Shown here one piece after another: positions 52,295 through 60,103 of a stretch of DNA of 64,000 nucleotides. Below the pieces are notes generated by a model. That model saw only the letters and a list, made by a program, of their open reading frames with translations, did not search any database and had not been told where the DNA came from. The DNA is from Jannaschia marina (GTDB taxonomy: Bacteria; Pseudomonadota; Alphaproteobacteria; Rhodobacterales; Rhodobacteraceae), in NCBI RefSeq assembly GCF_013404595.1, contig NZ_JABVAX010000001.1:124001-188000 (forward strand), read 5' to 3'. Within the stretch, counting starts at the first letter, position 1; each line of letters starts with the position of its first letter. The position numbers and the translations under genes are program-made.

Positions 52295-53125
52295 ATGACG
52301 AAACCCTGCATCATCTGCGTGGCGATCACCGGGTCGGTGCCGCGCACGTCGGACAACCCCGCGGTGCCCGTGACCGTGGCGCAGCAGGTCGAGAGCACGC
52401 AGGCGGCCTTCGAGGCCGGGGCCACGATCTGCCACGCCCACGTGCGCGACGGCGACGAGAACCCGACGTCGGACCCGGAGCGTTTCGCCACCCTGCAGGA
52501 GGGGATCGCCCGGCACTGTCCGGGCATGATCTTCCAGGTCTCGACCGGCGGTCGCACGGGGGCCGGGCGCGCGCGGGGCGCGATGCTGCCGCTCCGGCCG
52601 GACATGGCGTCGCTCTCTGTTGGGTCGAACAATTTTCCCAGCCGCGTCTACGAGAACCCGCCGGATCTCGTCGACTGGCTCGCGGCAGAGATGCGGGCGC
52701 ATGACATCAAGCCGGAGGTCGAATGCTTCGACCTGAGCCATATCCATCAGGCCGCGCGGATGCAGGGCGACGGGCGGTTGGCCGCGCCGGCCTACGTCCA
52801 GTTCGTCATGGGGGTGAAGAACGCGATGCCCGTGGATCGCCCGACGTTCGACTTCTACGTCGAGACGGTCCGGCGGCTCCTGCCCGGTTCGGAGTGGTGC
52901 GCCGCCGGGATCGGGCCGGGGCAGATCGTGCTGAACGACTGGGCCGTCGCGGCGGGCGGGCACGCGCGGACGGGACTCGAGGACAACATACGGCTCGACC
53001 GCGACACCCTTGCGCCGTCGAATGCTGCGCTCGTGCGGCGAACGGTCGAGGTCTGCGTGCGTCACGACCGCCCCGTGGCGACCGTGGCCCAGGCGCGCGC
53101 CATGCTCGGGCTGCGCCCGGCCTGA
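52295..53125 (+). CDS. BKACE family protein (beta-keto acid cleavage, Kce-like)
   Basis: A 276-residue TIM-barrel enzyme of the BKACE family (DUF849), which condenses a beta-keto acid with acetyl-CoA to give a CoA ester and acetoacetate. Zinc-site signs are seen: CHAHVRDGDENPTSD (about 47-61) and ECFDLSHIHQAAR. The substrate within the family varies and cannot be assigned; the TRAP transporter upstream may import it. Start ATG 52295 lies ten bases after the repeat. Confidence 0.92.
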   Translation: MTKPCIICVAITGSVPRTSDNPAVPVTVAQQVESTQAAFEAGATICHAHVRDGDENPTSDPERFATLQEGIARHCPGMIFQVSTGGRTGAGRARGAMLPLRPDMASLSVGSNNFPSRVYENPPDLVDWLAAEMRAHDIKPEVECFDLSHIHQAARMQGDGRLAAPAYVQFVMGVKNAMPVDRPTFDFYVETVRRLLPGSEWCAAGIGPGQIVLNDWAVAAGGHARTGLEDNIRLDRDTLAPSNAALVRRTVEVCVRHDRPVATVAQARAMLGLRPA

Positions 53126-53126
53126 G

Positions 53127-54053
53127 CTAGGTCGCGCCGGCCTGCAGGTGGACGTAGGTCTCCGAGAAGCGGGCCTGCAGGTGATCGACGGCGCGCATGG
53201 GCGCGGCCCCCGGCGGCGAGACGATCGCGTCGTGGTTCGGATTGAGGAACAGCGGAACCGAGATGCGCTCGCTCGACGGCCCCTTCACGCGATGCGGCGT
53301 CGCGCGGATGCGGCCCTCGGTCCAGATTTCGAGCATCTCGCCGAAGTTGATGACGAATTCGCCCACTGGTGCGGTGACCGGGATCCAGCCGCCGCCGCGC
53401 CGCTCCACCTCGAGGCCGGGCGCGCCGTCGGTCGCCAGAAGCGTCAGGCAGCCGTAGTCCGTGTGTGCGGCGATGCCGAAGTCCTTCGCCGTCGCATCGG
53501 CCGGGCGCGCGGGATAGAAGTTCCCGCGCAGAAGGGCCATCGGCCGGCTGAAACGTTCGCGGAAATAGGTGCCGTCGCCACCTGTCGCCTCGGCGATCGC
53601 ACAGAGCAGGTCGAGCGCAACCGCCGTCGCCTCCCCGTAGTATGCGCGCAGGGTGGGCGCGAAGCCGGCCGGGTGGTCGGGCCAGAGGTTCGGGGCATAG
53701 ACAGGCAGGTCGAGCGCGGCGACCGGATCTGTCGGAGCCAGTTCCAGGCCGCAGTCGAACACCTGCTTGTAGTCGGGGTTGGCCGCCGGGTTGACCTGCT
53801 CCGAACCGGGAGCGCCCCAGCCGCGATTGGCCCCCGTGCGGGCCATATCGACGGCGCGTTTCTCTGCCGCGGGCAGGTGGAAGAAGGCGCGGTAGGCGTC
53901 GATCACCCCGGCGACCGTGGCGGGGGCGATCGCGGTATTGAACACCGTCAGGAACCCGATCTCGGCCGCGCCCGCCCGTGCGGCGGCGCGGGCGTCGGCA
54001 TGGTCCGGATGGTCGGGGGCAAGCAGGGCGGCGGCGTCGACGCGCGGGATCAT
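53127..54053 (-). CDS. 2-oxoglutarate/Fe(II)-dependent oxygenase, isopenicillin-N-synthase-like
   Basis: A 308-residue cytoplasmic oxygenase with the facial triad H197-x-D199 (AAHTDYG) and H254 (ATPHRV), and the 2-oxoglutarate-binding R263-x-S265 (RISVP). The N-terminus DIOX_N-like region and YKQVFDCGLEL support the IPNS/2OG family. The substrate is unknown. It is convergent with BKACE (one base between them) and divergent from the iron-binding protein. Confidence 0.9.
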   Translation of the reverse strand: MIPRVDAAALLAPDHPDHADARAAARAGAAEIGFLTVFNTAIAPATVAGVIDAYRAFFHLPAAEKRAVDMARTGANRGWGAPGSEQVNPAANPDYKQVFDCGLELAPTDPVAALDLPVYAPNLWPDHPAGFAPTLRAYYGEATAVALDLLCAIAEATGGDGTYFRERFSRPMALLRGNFYPARPADATAKDFGIAAHTDYGCLTLLATDGAPGLEVERRGGGWIPVTAPVGEFVINFGEMLEIWTEGRIRATPHRVKGPSSERISVPLFLNPNHDAIVSPPGAAPMRAVDHLQARFSETYVHLQAGAT

Positions 54054-54198
54054 GGCAGGCGGCCTTTCAGGGACGTCGCGGCCTGACTAGCCGACGGTCC
54101 GGGGCGCGGACAACCGGGCTTTCGCGGATCGCGCGGTTCAAATATCCGACAAAAACACTTTGCCTTGCCGCGAAAATACCTTACGGGTCTCTGCCATA

Positions 54199-54219
54199 AT
54201 CCGAGTGAAATACTCGGAT
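54199..54219 (+). promoter_or_regulatory. 8-bp inverted repeat upstream of the ferric-iron binding protein
   Basis: ATCCGAGT (54199-54206) and ACTCGGAT (54212-54219) pair perfectly across a five-base loop, ending 20 bases before the start codon and just ahead of the GGGAG ribosome site. It may be an operator for an iron regulator or an mRNA hairpin. It does not match the Irr box consensus. Confidence 0.5.
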
Positions 54220-54238
54220 CAAAACACAGGGAGATGAC

Positions 54239-55252
54239 ATGACCCGTACTCTTGCCGCTTTTCTTGCTGCCACCACCGCCCTGCCGGCCTTCGCCGAAGG
54301 GGAGCTCAACCTCTATTCCTCGCGCCACTACGACACCGACGAGCGTCTCTACAGCGACTTCGAGGAGGCGACCGGCATCACGATCAACCGGATCGAGGGC
54401 AACGCCGACGAGCTGATCGCCCGTATGGAAGCCGAGGGCGAGGGCTCGCCGGCGGACGTGCTGCTGACGGTCGACACCACGCGGCTCGAGCGCGCGAAGG
54501 ACGCTGGCGTGCTGCAGGCCGTCGAGAGCGAGGCTCTCGAGGAGCGTATCCCCTCCAACCTGCAGGACGCGGACAACGAGTGGTTCGGCTTCTCCAAGCG
54601 CGCCCGGATCGTCTTCTACGACGAGGCCGAGGTCGAGACGCCGCCGCAGACCTATCTCGATCTCGCCGATCCGGCCTACGAGGGAATGATTTGCCATCGT
54701 TCCTCGACCAACGTCTATTCCCAGACGCTGCTCTCGGCGATAATCGAACATCATGGCGAAGAGGCCGCGACCGAATGGGCGCAGGGCTTCGTCAACAACT
54801 TTGCCCGCGCGCCGCAGGGCGGCGACACCGATCAGCTGCGCGGTCTCGTTTCCGGCGAGTGCGACATCGCGATCTCGAACACCTACTACTTCGCGCGCGC
54901 GCTGCGCAAAGAGGTCGACGGCCTCGGCCAGGCGGAACTCGAGGGGATCGGGCACGTCTTCCCGTCGATGACCGAGGGGCAGGGCGCGCATATCAACCTG
55001 TCGGGTGGCGGCGTGGCTGCCAACGCGCCGAACCGCGACAACGCGGTGGCCTTCCTCGAATACCTCGCCTCGGATCAGGCGCAGCAGTATTTCGCCAACG
55101 GCAATGACGAATACCCCGTCGTCGAGGGTGTCGCCCTGTCCGAGAGCGTGCAGGCCCTGGGCGAGCTGTCGGAGGACACCGTGGACCTTTCGGCCGTTGC
55201 GAAGAATATCGAAGCCGCCAACCGCATCTTCGCGGAAGTCGGCTGGGAGTGA
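54239..55252 (+). CDS. fbpA: ferric iron ABC transporter substrate-binding protein
   Basis: A 337-residue periplasmic protein with an 18-residue signal peptide (ending ALPAFAEG) and the FbpA/FutA fold: LNLYSSRHYDTDERLYSDF at the mature N-terminus, VDTTRLERAKDAGVL, and the iron-ligand tyrosine pair in AISNTYYFARAL. ATG 54239 follows GGGAGATGAC. A strong terminator follows; its permease lies on the opposite strand. Confidence 0.93.
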   Translation: MTRTLAAFLAATTALPAFAEGELNLYSSRHYDTDERLYSDFEEATGITINRIEGNADELIARMEAEGEGSPADVLLTVDTTRLERAKDAGVLQAVESEALEERIPSNLQDADNEWFGFSKRARIVFYDEAEVETPPQTYLDLADPAYEGMICHRSSTNVYSQTLLSAIIEHHGEEAATEWAQGFVNNFARAPQGGDTDQLRGLVSGECDIAISNTYYFARALRKEVDGLGQAELEGIGHVFPSMTEGQGAHINLSGGGVAANAPNRDNAVAFLEYLASDQAQQYFANGNDEYPVVEGVALSESVQALGELSEDTVDLSAVAKNIEAANRIFAEVGWE

Positions 55253-55275
55253 ACCGCCCACCATCCTGATACGAG

Positions 55276-55303
55276 GGGGCACCGGCAACGGTGCCCCTTT
55301 TCC
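55276..55303 (+). terminator. rho-independent terminator after fbpA
   Basis: GGGGCACCG (55276-55284), loop GCAA, CGGTGCCCC (55289-55297), then TTTTCC: a perfect 9-bp stem with a T-tract on the plus strand. It ends fbpA and lies only a few bases from the 3' end of the opposing permease gene. Confidence 0.9.
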
Positions 55304-55308
55304 TTTGG

Positions 55309-56961
55309 TCAGAGACCGCTGCGACGCATCCGGCGCATCAGTACCACGACGGGGATGAGGCCGAGCAGGGCGAGCGCCAGGCTCGGCACCGCGGCTCCCT
55401 GCAGACGTTCGTCAGAGGCGAGACGATGGGCCTGCACGGCGAGCGTATCGAAGTTGAAGGGCCGCAGGATCAGCGTCGCCGGCAGTTCCTTGGCCACGTC
55501 GACGAAGACGATCAGCGCCGCCGTCGCCACGGCCGGTCGCACCACCGGCAGGTGGACGCGCCGCATCGTGGCCCAGACCCCGGCCCCGAGGACGCGCGAG
55601 GCCGCGTCGACATTGTGCGTGACCGTCGCGAGGCCGCCGTCGTAGGCCCCGATTGCCGCCGCAAGGAACCGGATCATGTAGGCCAGGACGAGAAGCCAGA
55701 TCGAGCCGGTGAAGAGGAGGCCGGTGTCGATGCCGAACGTCGCTTCCATGAAGGCGTCGATCGCGTTGTCGAAGGCTCCGAAGGGCACGAGCAGGCCGAC
55801 CGCGATGACTCCGCCGGGCACGGCATAGCCCAGCCGTGCGACCGAGAGCGCGGCGCGGCCCGCGGGATCGGGGGCGAAACGGTGGCGACTGCCGAGCAGG
55901 ACGGCAGCGGCCACCGTCACGACGGCGGCGATGGCGGCGAGCGTTACGGTGTTCGTCAGGAAGTCGAGGTAGCGGGGGCTGAACGGATCCTGCTCCGACC
56001 GTCGGGCCATGGTGGCGAGCGCGAACGTCGGCAAGACCGCCCCGAGCGCGACGGGCAGGGCGCAGAGAAACGTTGCGAGGAGGCCGGCGGACCCCCTGAG
56101 CGGCAGGCGTCCCTCCGCGGAGCGGGTCTGCGGGGCGAAGCGCGCGCGGCCGCGGGTCATACGCTCGGTCAGTGCCAGCAGGAGGGCGAAGGCGAGGAGG
56201 CCGAGGGCGAGCTGCGCCGCGGCGGCGCGGTCGGCCAGCGTGAACCAGGAGGTGTAGATGCCGGTGGCGAAGGTCTGCACGCCGAAGAAGGCGACGGTGC
56301 CGTAGTCCGCGATCACCTCCATCGCGACGAGGAGGACGCCGGCCAGGATCGCCGGCCGCGCCATCGGGACGGAAACGCGGGCAAAGGCCGCCCAAGGGCC
56401 CTGACCGAGCGAGCGGGCGACTTCGAAGGGACGTCGGCCGGTCAGCAGGAAGGCCGCCCGGGCGAGCAGGTAGACGTAGGGGTAGAGTGTCAGCGTCATC
56501 ACGAAGGCCGCGCCGCCGAGCGAGCGGATCTCGGGAAACCAGTAGTCGCGGGGGCCCCATCCCGTCAGGTCGCGGAGGGCGGTCTGCACCGGGCCCGGAA
56601 AATCGAGCACATGGGTGTAGGCATAGGCCAGCACATAGGCGGGAAAGGCCAGCGGGATCACCAGAAGCACCTCGAGCCAGCGCCGTCCCGGAAAGTCGCA
56701 GGCCGCCACGAGCCAGGCCGCGCCGGTGCCGATCAGCGCCGCGCCGAGACCCGTGAGGACGACGAGCGCCAGCGTCGCTCCGATATAGCGGGGCAGCACC
56801 GTCCGCGCGAGTTGCGTGACCGTGTCGAGGTCGCCGAGGATGGCGGCAACGCCGACCGCCACGATCGGCAGAAGGCACAGCCCCGCCACCAGCAGGGCCG
56901 CGCAGGTCAGGCCCCAGCCCGCACGGGGGCGGCGCAGGGCACGGGAGGGGAAGTCCGTCAT
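55309..56961 (-). CDS. fbpB: iron(III) ABC transporter permease
   Basis: A 550-residue inner-membrane protein with about twelve helices in two halves, as in FbpB/AfuB/SfuB permeases. Each half carries an EAA-type loop (FEVARSLGQGPWAAFARVSVPM and DAASRVLGAGVWATMRRVHLPV, split). It is convergent with fbpA rather than co-directional, which is unusual for this pair. No iron-transport ATPase gene is seen in the window. Confidence 0.93.
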   Translation of the reverse strand: MTDFPSRALRRPRAGWGLTCAALLVAGLCLLPIVAVGVAAILGDLDTVTQLARTVLPRYIGATLALVVLTGLGAALIGTGAAWLVAACDFPGRRWLEVLLVIPLAFPAYVLAYAYTHVLDFPGPVQTALRDLTGWGPRDYWFPEIRSLGGAAFVMTLTLYPYVYLLARAAFLLTGRRPFEVARSLGQGPWAAFARVSVPMARPAILAGVLLVAMEVIADYGTVAFFGVQTFATGIYTSWFTLADRAAAAQLALGLLAFALLLALTERMTRGRARFAPQTRSAEGRLPLRGSAGLLATFLCALPVALGAVLPTFALATMARRSEQDPFSPRYLDFLTNTVTLAAIAAVVTVAAAVLLGSRHRFAPDPAGRAALSVARLGYAVPGGVIAVGLLVPFGAFDNAIDAFMEATFGIDTGLLFTGSIWLLVLAYMIRFLAAAIGAYDGGLATVTHNVDAASRVLGAGVWATMRRVHLPVVRPAVATAALIVFVDVAKELPATLILRPFNFDTLAVQAHRLASDERLQGAAVPSLALALLGLIPVVVLMRRMRRSGL

Positions 56962-57052
56962 CTCGCCTGTCCTCGATCCTCCCGCTCAATACGCGACGGG
57001 GGGATCTATTCAACCCGCCGCGAGCGGCGGCGGGTCGACGGCGTGCGGGATG

Positions 57053-57523
57053 TCAGCGCAGGTGGGCGCGCAGCATCCAGGCGAACTTGTCGTGGACGCG
57101 TCCGCGCTCGATCGCCAGATCTTCCGTGCGGACGTCGCCGTGCTTGGCGGCGATCTCGCCGAGACCGGCGAGGGTGGCCCCGAGCGTTTCCTGCGCCTCG
57201 GCCAGATGGCGGATCATCTCCTTGTCGGAGGCGGTCTCGCTGCCTTCCTCGATCTTGGAGCGTTTCAGCTGCCCGGCCAGCGTGCCCTCGGCGATCTCGC
57301 CGATGGCCCGGATCCGCTCGGCCAGGTCGTCCTGACCGACGAAGTGATCCTCGTAGATCTCCTGGAAGAGCGCATGGAGCGGGCCGAAGGACATGCCGGT
57401 GACGTTCCAGTGGAAGTTCTGTGCCAGCATGGTCGCTACGACCGTCTCGGCGACGGCCTGGTTCAGCCCCTCGGCAATGGCCGTCGTGGCGTCGGAGGAA
57501 AGATCGGATGCGGTCTGGGCCAT
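57053..57523 (-). CDS. dps: Dps family ferritin-like protein
   Basis: A 156-residue protein with the Dps ferroxidase pattern at the dimer interface: H38 in NFHWNVTG, H50, D65 and E69 (DDLAERI). Dps proteins oxidise ferrous iron with peroxide, store it, and may bind DNA; the N-terminus here lacks a lysine-rich DNA-binding tail. ATG 57523. An Irr-type box lies about 100 bases upstream, so expression likely follows iron status. Confidence 0.92.
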   Translation of the reverse strand: MAQTASDLSSDATTAIAEGLNQAVAETVVATMLAQNFHWNVTGMSFGPLHALFQEIYEDHFVGQDDLAERIRAIGEIAEGTLAGQLKRSKIEEGSETASDKEMIRHLAEAQETLGATLAGLGEIAAKHGDVRTEDLAIERGRVHDKFAWMLRAHLR

Positions 57524-57625
57524 TGGAATACCTCTCGTAAGACATGCGCGTTCGGCGGGCTGGCTGGCGACAGCTGGCTGACCCTGACCAGAGACTAGGG
57601 CCCGGGGGCGGGGCCGACAAGAGTT

Positions 57626-57642
57626 TTTAGAATTATTCCAAA
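57626..57642. promoter_or_regulatory. candidate Irr box (ICE motif) upstream of dps
   Basis: TTTAGAATTATTCCAAA matches the iron-control-element consensus TTTAGAA-N3-TTCTAAA at 13 of 14 fixed positions. It lies in the AT-rich dps promoter region, between dps and the divergent exported-protein gene at 57743. In Rhodobacterales, Irr acts on iron-storage genes, which fits Dps. Assignment is by motif only. Confidence 0.65.
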
Positions 57643-57742
57643 GAAAATTAATGTCGGCATGCTTGCAGCATCGGTGCAGGATTTGCCGCGTCGCAGCACG
57701 ATTCAAGTGGACACAATTGTTTGATTCTGCTGCTTTAGGCTT

Positions 57743-58666
57743 GTGCATATTTTACGATCCCTCGCCCTGTTGGCCGCTCTGCTCGCCCAACAGGCGGGGG
57801 CGCAGGGATTCGTGGCTGGCGATCCCACCTATGCCTTCACCATGGAAGCGCGGACGGAGGACGAAGTCGTCGAGGGGCCGGGGGGCCTCTTCCGCACGGA
57901 GCGACTCGGCGCGGTCGAGGCGCGGCTCTCCGCGCGGTACCGCTGGCGGGACGATGCCGGCCGCGAGATCTTTGTCGATCCCTTCGTCACGGCGACGGGG
58001 TTTCCCTCGGAGCGCGATCTCGACGAGCTGACCGTCGGCGTCTTCGCCGAATACCGCACCGATCTTCCGGGGCAGGAGCGGCTGCAACTGCGCCTGCGCG
58101 GTGGCGTCGAGCACAAGACCGCCTTCTTCGACAGCGTCTTCAACCGGATCACCCTGCAGGCGGTCCTCAACCTCCGGCAGGACGGGGGGCGGTCCACGCA
58201 GTTCGGCTTGCGCTATCGCTACCGCGACCAGAACGATGCGGAGACCTTCGCGGGTTTCGATCAGCATGAATATCTTCTGAGCCTGCGCCACGCCTGGAGA
58301 CCCGAGCGGGGCCCCTTCGATCAGATCGCCGCCACCGTCTATGCGGAGTTCCGGCGGGCGGAGGCCGATCGCTTCGGCTACGACGAGCTCGGGCTGCGCC
58401 TTCAGGGACGATACGATTCCTCCGACGACTGGCGCATCACGGCCCGGCTCGCCGCCTTCGCGCGGGACTACGGCGGGCCCTTCTCCGCCACCTATCCCTT
58501 CGCGCGGCAAGATCGCCGTCTCCAGGGCGAGATCGAGGCGCGTCGCGATCTGGGCAACGGGCGCTCCGTCTTCGGTGCCATCGGGCTGGAACGGAACGGC
58601 TCGAACATCCCGATCCGCCGCTATTCCGGCGCGACGCTTCGGCTCGGATACGCGATTTCCTTTTGA
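57743..58666 (+). CDS. exported beta-rich protein, probable outer-membrane barrel
   Basis: A 307-residue protein: signal peptide (1-20; LRSLALLAALLAQQAGA) and then many alternating beta-strand stretches (RLSARYRWRD, LQLRLRGGVEHK, FGLRYRYRDQND, LRLGYAISF) ending in phenylalanine, as outer-membrane barrel proteins do. I do not recognise the family. The start is GTG 57743. It precedes the polysaccharide genes, and an outer-membrane role in export or surface attachment is a guess from that position. Confidence 0.65.
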   Translation: MHILRSLALLAALLAQQAGAQGFVAGDPTYAFTMEARTEDEVVEGPGGLFRTERLGAVEARLSARYRWRDDAGREIFVDPFVTATGFPSERDLDELTVGVFAEYRTDLPGQERLQLRLRGGVEHKTAFFDSVFNRITLQAVLNLRQDGGRSTQFGLRYRYRDQNDAETFAGFDQHEYLLSLRHAWRPERGPFDQIAATVYAEFRRAEADRFGYDELGLRLQGRYDSSDDWRITARLAAFARDYGGPFSATYPFARQDRRLQGEIEARRDLGNGRSVFGAIGLERNGSNIPIRRYSGATLRLGYAISF

Positions 58667-58688
58667 CGTTACGTTAACGTCAGCTTAC
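58664..58688. promoter_or_regulatory. TGACGTTA palindrome with CtrA-like site before the polysaccharide genes
   Basis: TGACGTTACGTTAACGTCA (58664-58682) is a perfect 8-bp inverted repeat with a CGT spacer; it overlaps the stop of the upstream gene. Reading on, TTAA (58674-58677), seven bases, then TTAC (58685-58688) matches the CtrA pattern TTAA-N7-TTAA except at the last base. It lies about 120 bases before the SQD1-like gene and may carry its promoter control. Confidence 0.45.
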
Positions 58689-58804
58689 CGTTTAAGGCTC
58701 TGGTTCTGCTCCGCAACCGTGCCGGCGAACGCCGGTAGGACAGGCTGGAAGCGGTTTTTGCCGAGTGATTTTTTGCTGTCAGAAGCAACGTCGGGATTTT
58801 TTCA

Positions 58805-60031
58805 ATGGACCAGGTTTTACCCTCTGCGCGCTCGCGAGGGCGTATTGTGGTCATTGGTGGGGATGGTTTCTGCGGCTGGCCGACCGCACTGCGGCTCTCG
58901 GCCGACGGGTATGACGTCACGATCGTCGACAATCTCGTCCGACGACGGATCGACGAGGAACTCGGCGTCGACAGCCTGACGCCGATCGCGGATCTGCCGG
59001 TCCGGCTCGAGACGTGGTCCAGGCTCGGCAAACCCGAGATCGGCTTCGAGGAGATCGACGTGGCCGAGGACTACGCGGCCCTCCGCGCCTGTCTGGAGCG
59101 TCTCAGGCCCGAGGCCGTCGTGCACTTCGGAGAACAGCGGTCCGCGCCCTACTCCATGCGCAACCCGACCGCGAAACGCTATACGGTCGCCAACAACATC
59201 CGGGCCACGCATAATCTGCTCTGCGCCATCGTGGAGCTCGGGCTCGACCCGCATGTCGTCCATCTCGGGACCATGGGCGTCTACGGCTATGACGGCGACG
59301 GGCTGGAGATCCCGGAGGGGTATCTGCGGGTCAAGGTCGCCAACGACGAGGGCGATCTCTTCGACCGCAGCATCCTCTATCCGACGAACCCGGGCAGCGT
59401 GTATCACCTGACGAAGTCGATGGATCAGCTGCTGTTCCAGTACTACGCCAAGAACGACGACCTGCGGATCACCGACCTGCATCAGGGGATCGTCTGGGGC
59501 ACGCAGACGGACGAGACGCGGCTCGACGAGCGGCTGGTCAACCGGTTCGACTACGACGGCGACTACGGCACGGTCCTCAATCGTTTCCTGATGCAGTCGG
59601 CGGTGGGTCACCCGCTGACCGTTCACGGCACCGGCGGGCAGACGCGGGCGTTCATCAACATCGCCGATACGGTCAACTGCATCGCGCTCGCGCTTGCCGA
59701 TCCGCCCGAGGCAGGCGACCCGGTGCGCATCCGCAACCAGATGACCGAGACGCACCGCGTCCGCGATCTGGCCCATCTGGTGGCCGACAAGACGGGCGCG
59801 GAGGTGGCGCTCGTCGACAATCCGCGGAACGAGGCGGCGGAGAACGACCTGCGGGTCTCCAACCGGTCCTTCCTCGATGCGGGTCTCAATCCGATCACGC
59901 TGGCCGAGGGTTTGCTGGACGAAAGCATCTCGATCGCGCGCAAGTACCGTGACCGCTGCGACCTGTCGCGGATCCCGGCGACGTCGCTCTGGACCGAGCG
60001 GCAGGCCCCGGGGCGACCCGAATTCGCCTGA
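58805..60031 (+). CDS. SQD1-like NAD-dependent sugar epimerase/dehydratase
   Basis: A 408-residue short-chain dehydrogenase/reductase: NAD motif GGDGFCGW (18-25) and catalytic Y200/K204 (YHLTK). HFGEQRSAPYSM (near 108), HLGTMGVYGYDG, VGHPLTVHGTGGQTRAFI and DNLVRR match UDP-sulfoquinovose synthase (SQD1/SqdB) block by block. SQD1 makes UDP-sulfoquinovose for sulfolipid, but here it lies in a polysaccharide cluster without sqdDC-type genes, so its product may enter a polymer. ATG 58805 follows a T-rich leader with no clear ribosome site. Confidence 0.85.
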   Translation: MDQVLPSARSRGRIVVIGGDGFCGWPTALRLSADGYDVTIVDNLVRRRIDEELGVDSLTPIADLPVRLETWSRLGKPEIGFEEIDVAEDYAALRACLERLRPEAVVHFGEQRSAPYSMRNPTAKRYTVANNIRATHNLLCAIVELGLDPHVVHLGTMGVYGYDGDGLEIPEGYLRVKVANDEGDLFDRSILYPTNPGSVYHLTKSMDQLLFQYYAKNDDLRITDLHQGIVWGTQTDETRLDERLVNRFDYDGDYGTVLNRFLMQSAVGHPLTVHGTGGQTRAFINIADTVNCIALALADPPEAGDPVRIRNQMTETHRVRDLAHLVADKTGAEVALVDNPRNEAAENDLRVSNRSFLDAGLNPITLAEGLLDESISIARKYRDRCDLSRIPATSLWTERQAPGRPEFA

Positions 60032-60103
60032 CGGAGAGACACCGTCCCCGCCGGGGGCCGCGCCGTGGCCCCCGGAGACGACCTGAAGACTGGAGGCTGA
60101 TCC

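Noticed and set aside
54120-54238. An Irr box upstream of fbpA
   Set aside because: The AT-rich stretch there does not fit TTTAGAA-N3-TTCTAAA; the only clear element is the ATCCGAGT/ACTCGGAT repeat.
55291-57402. A 703-codon plus-strand frame opposite the iron permease and dps
   Set aside because: Composition is Arg/Gly/Glu low-complexity typical of high-GC shadow frames, and both antisense genes are clear.
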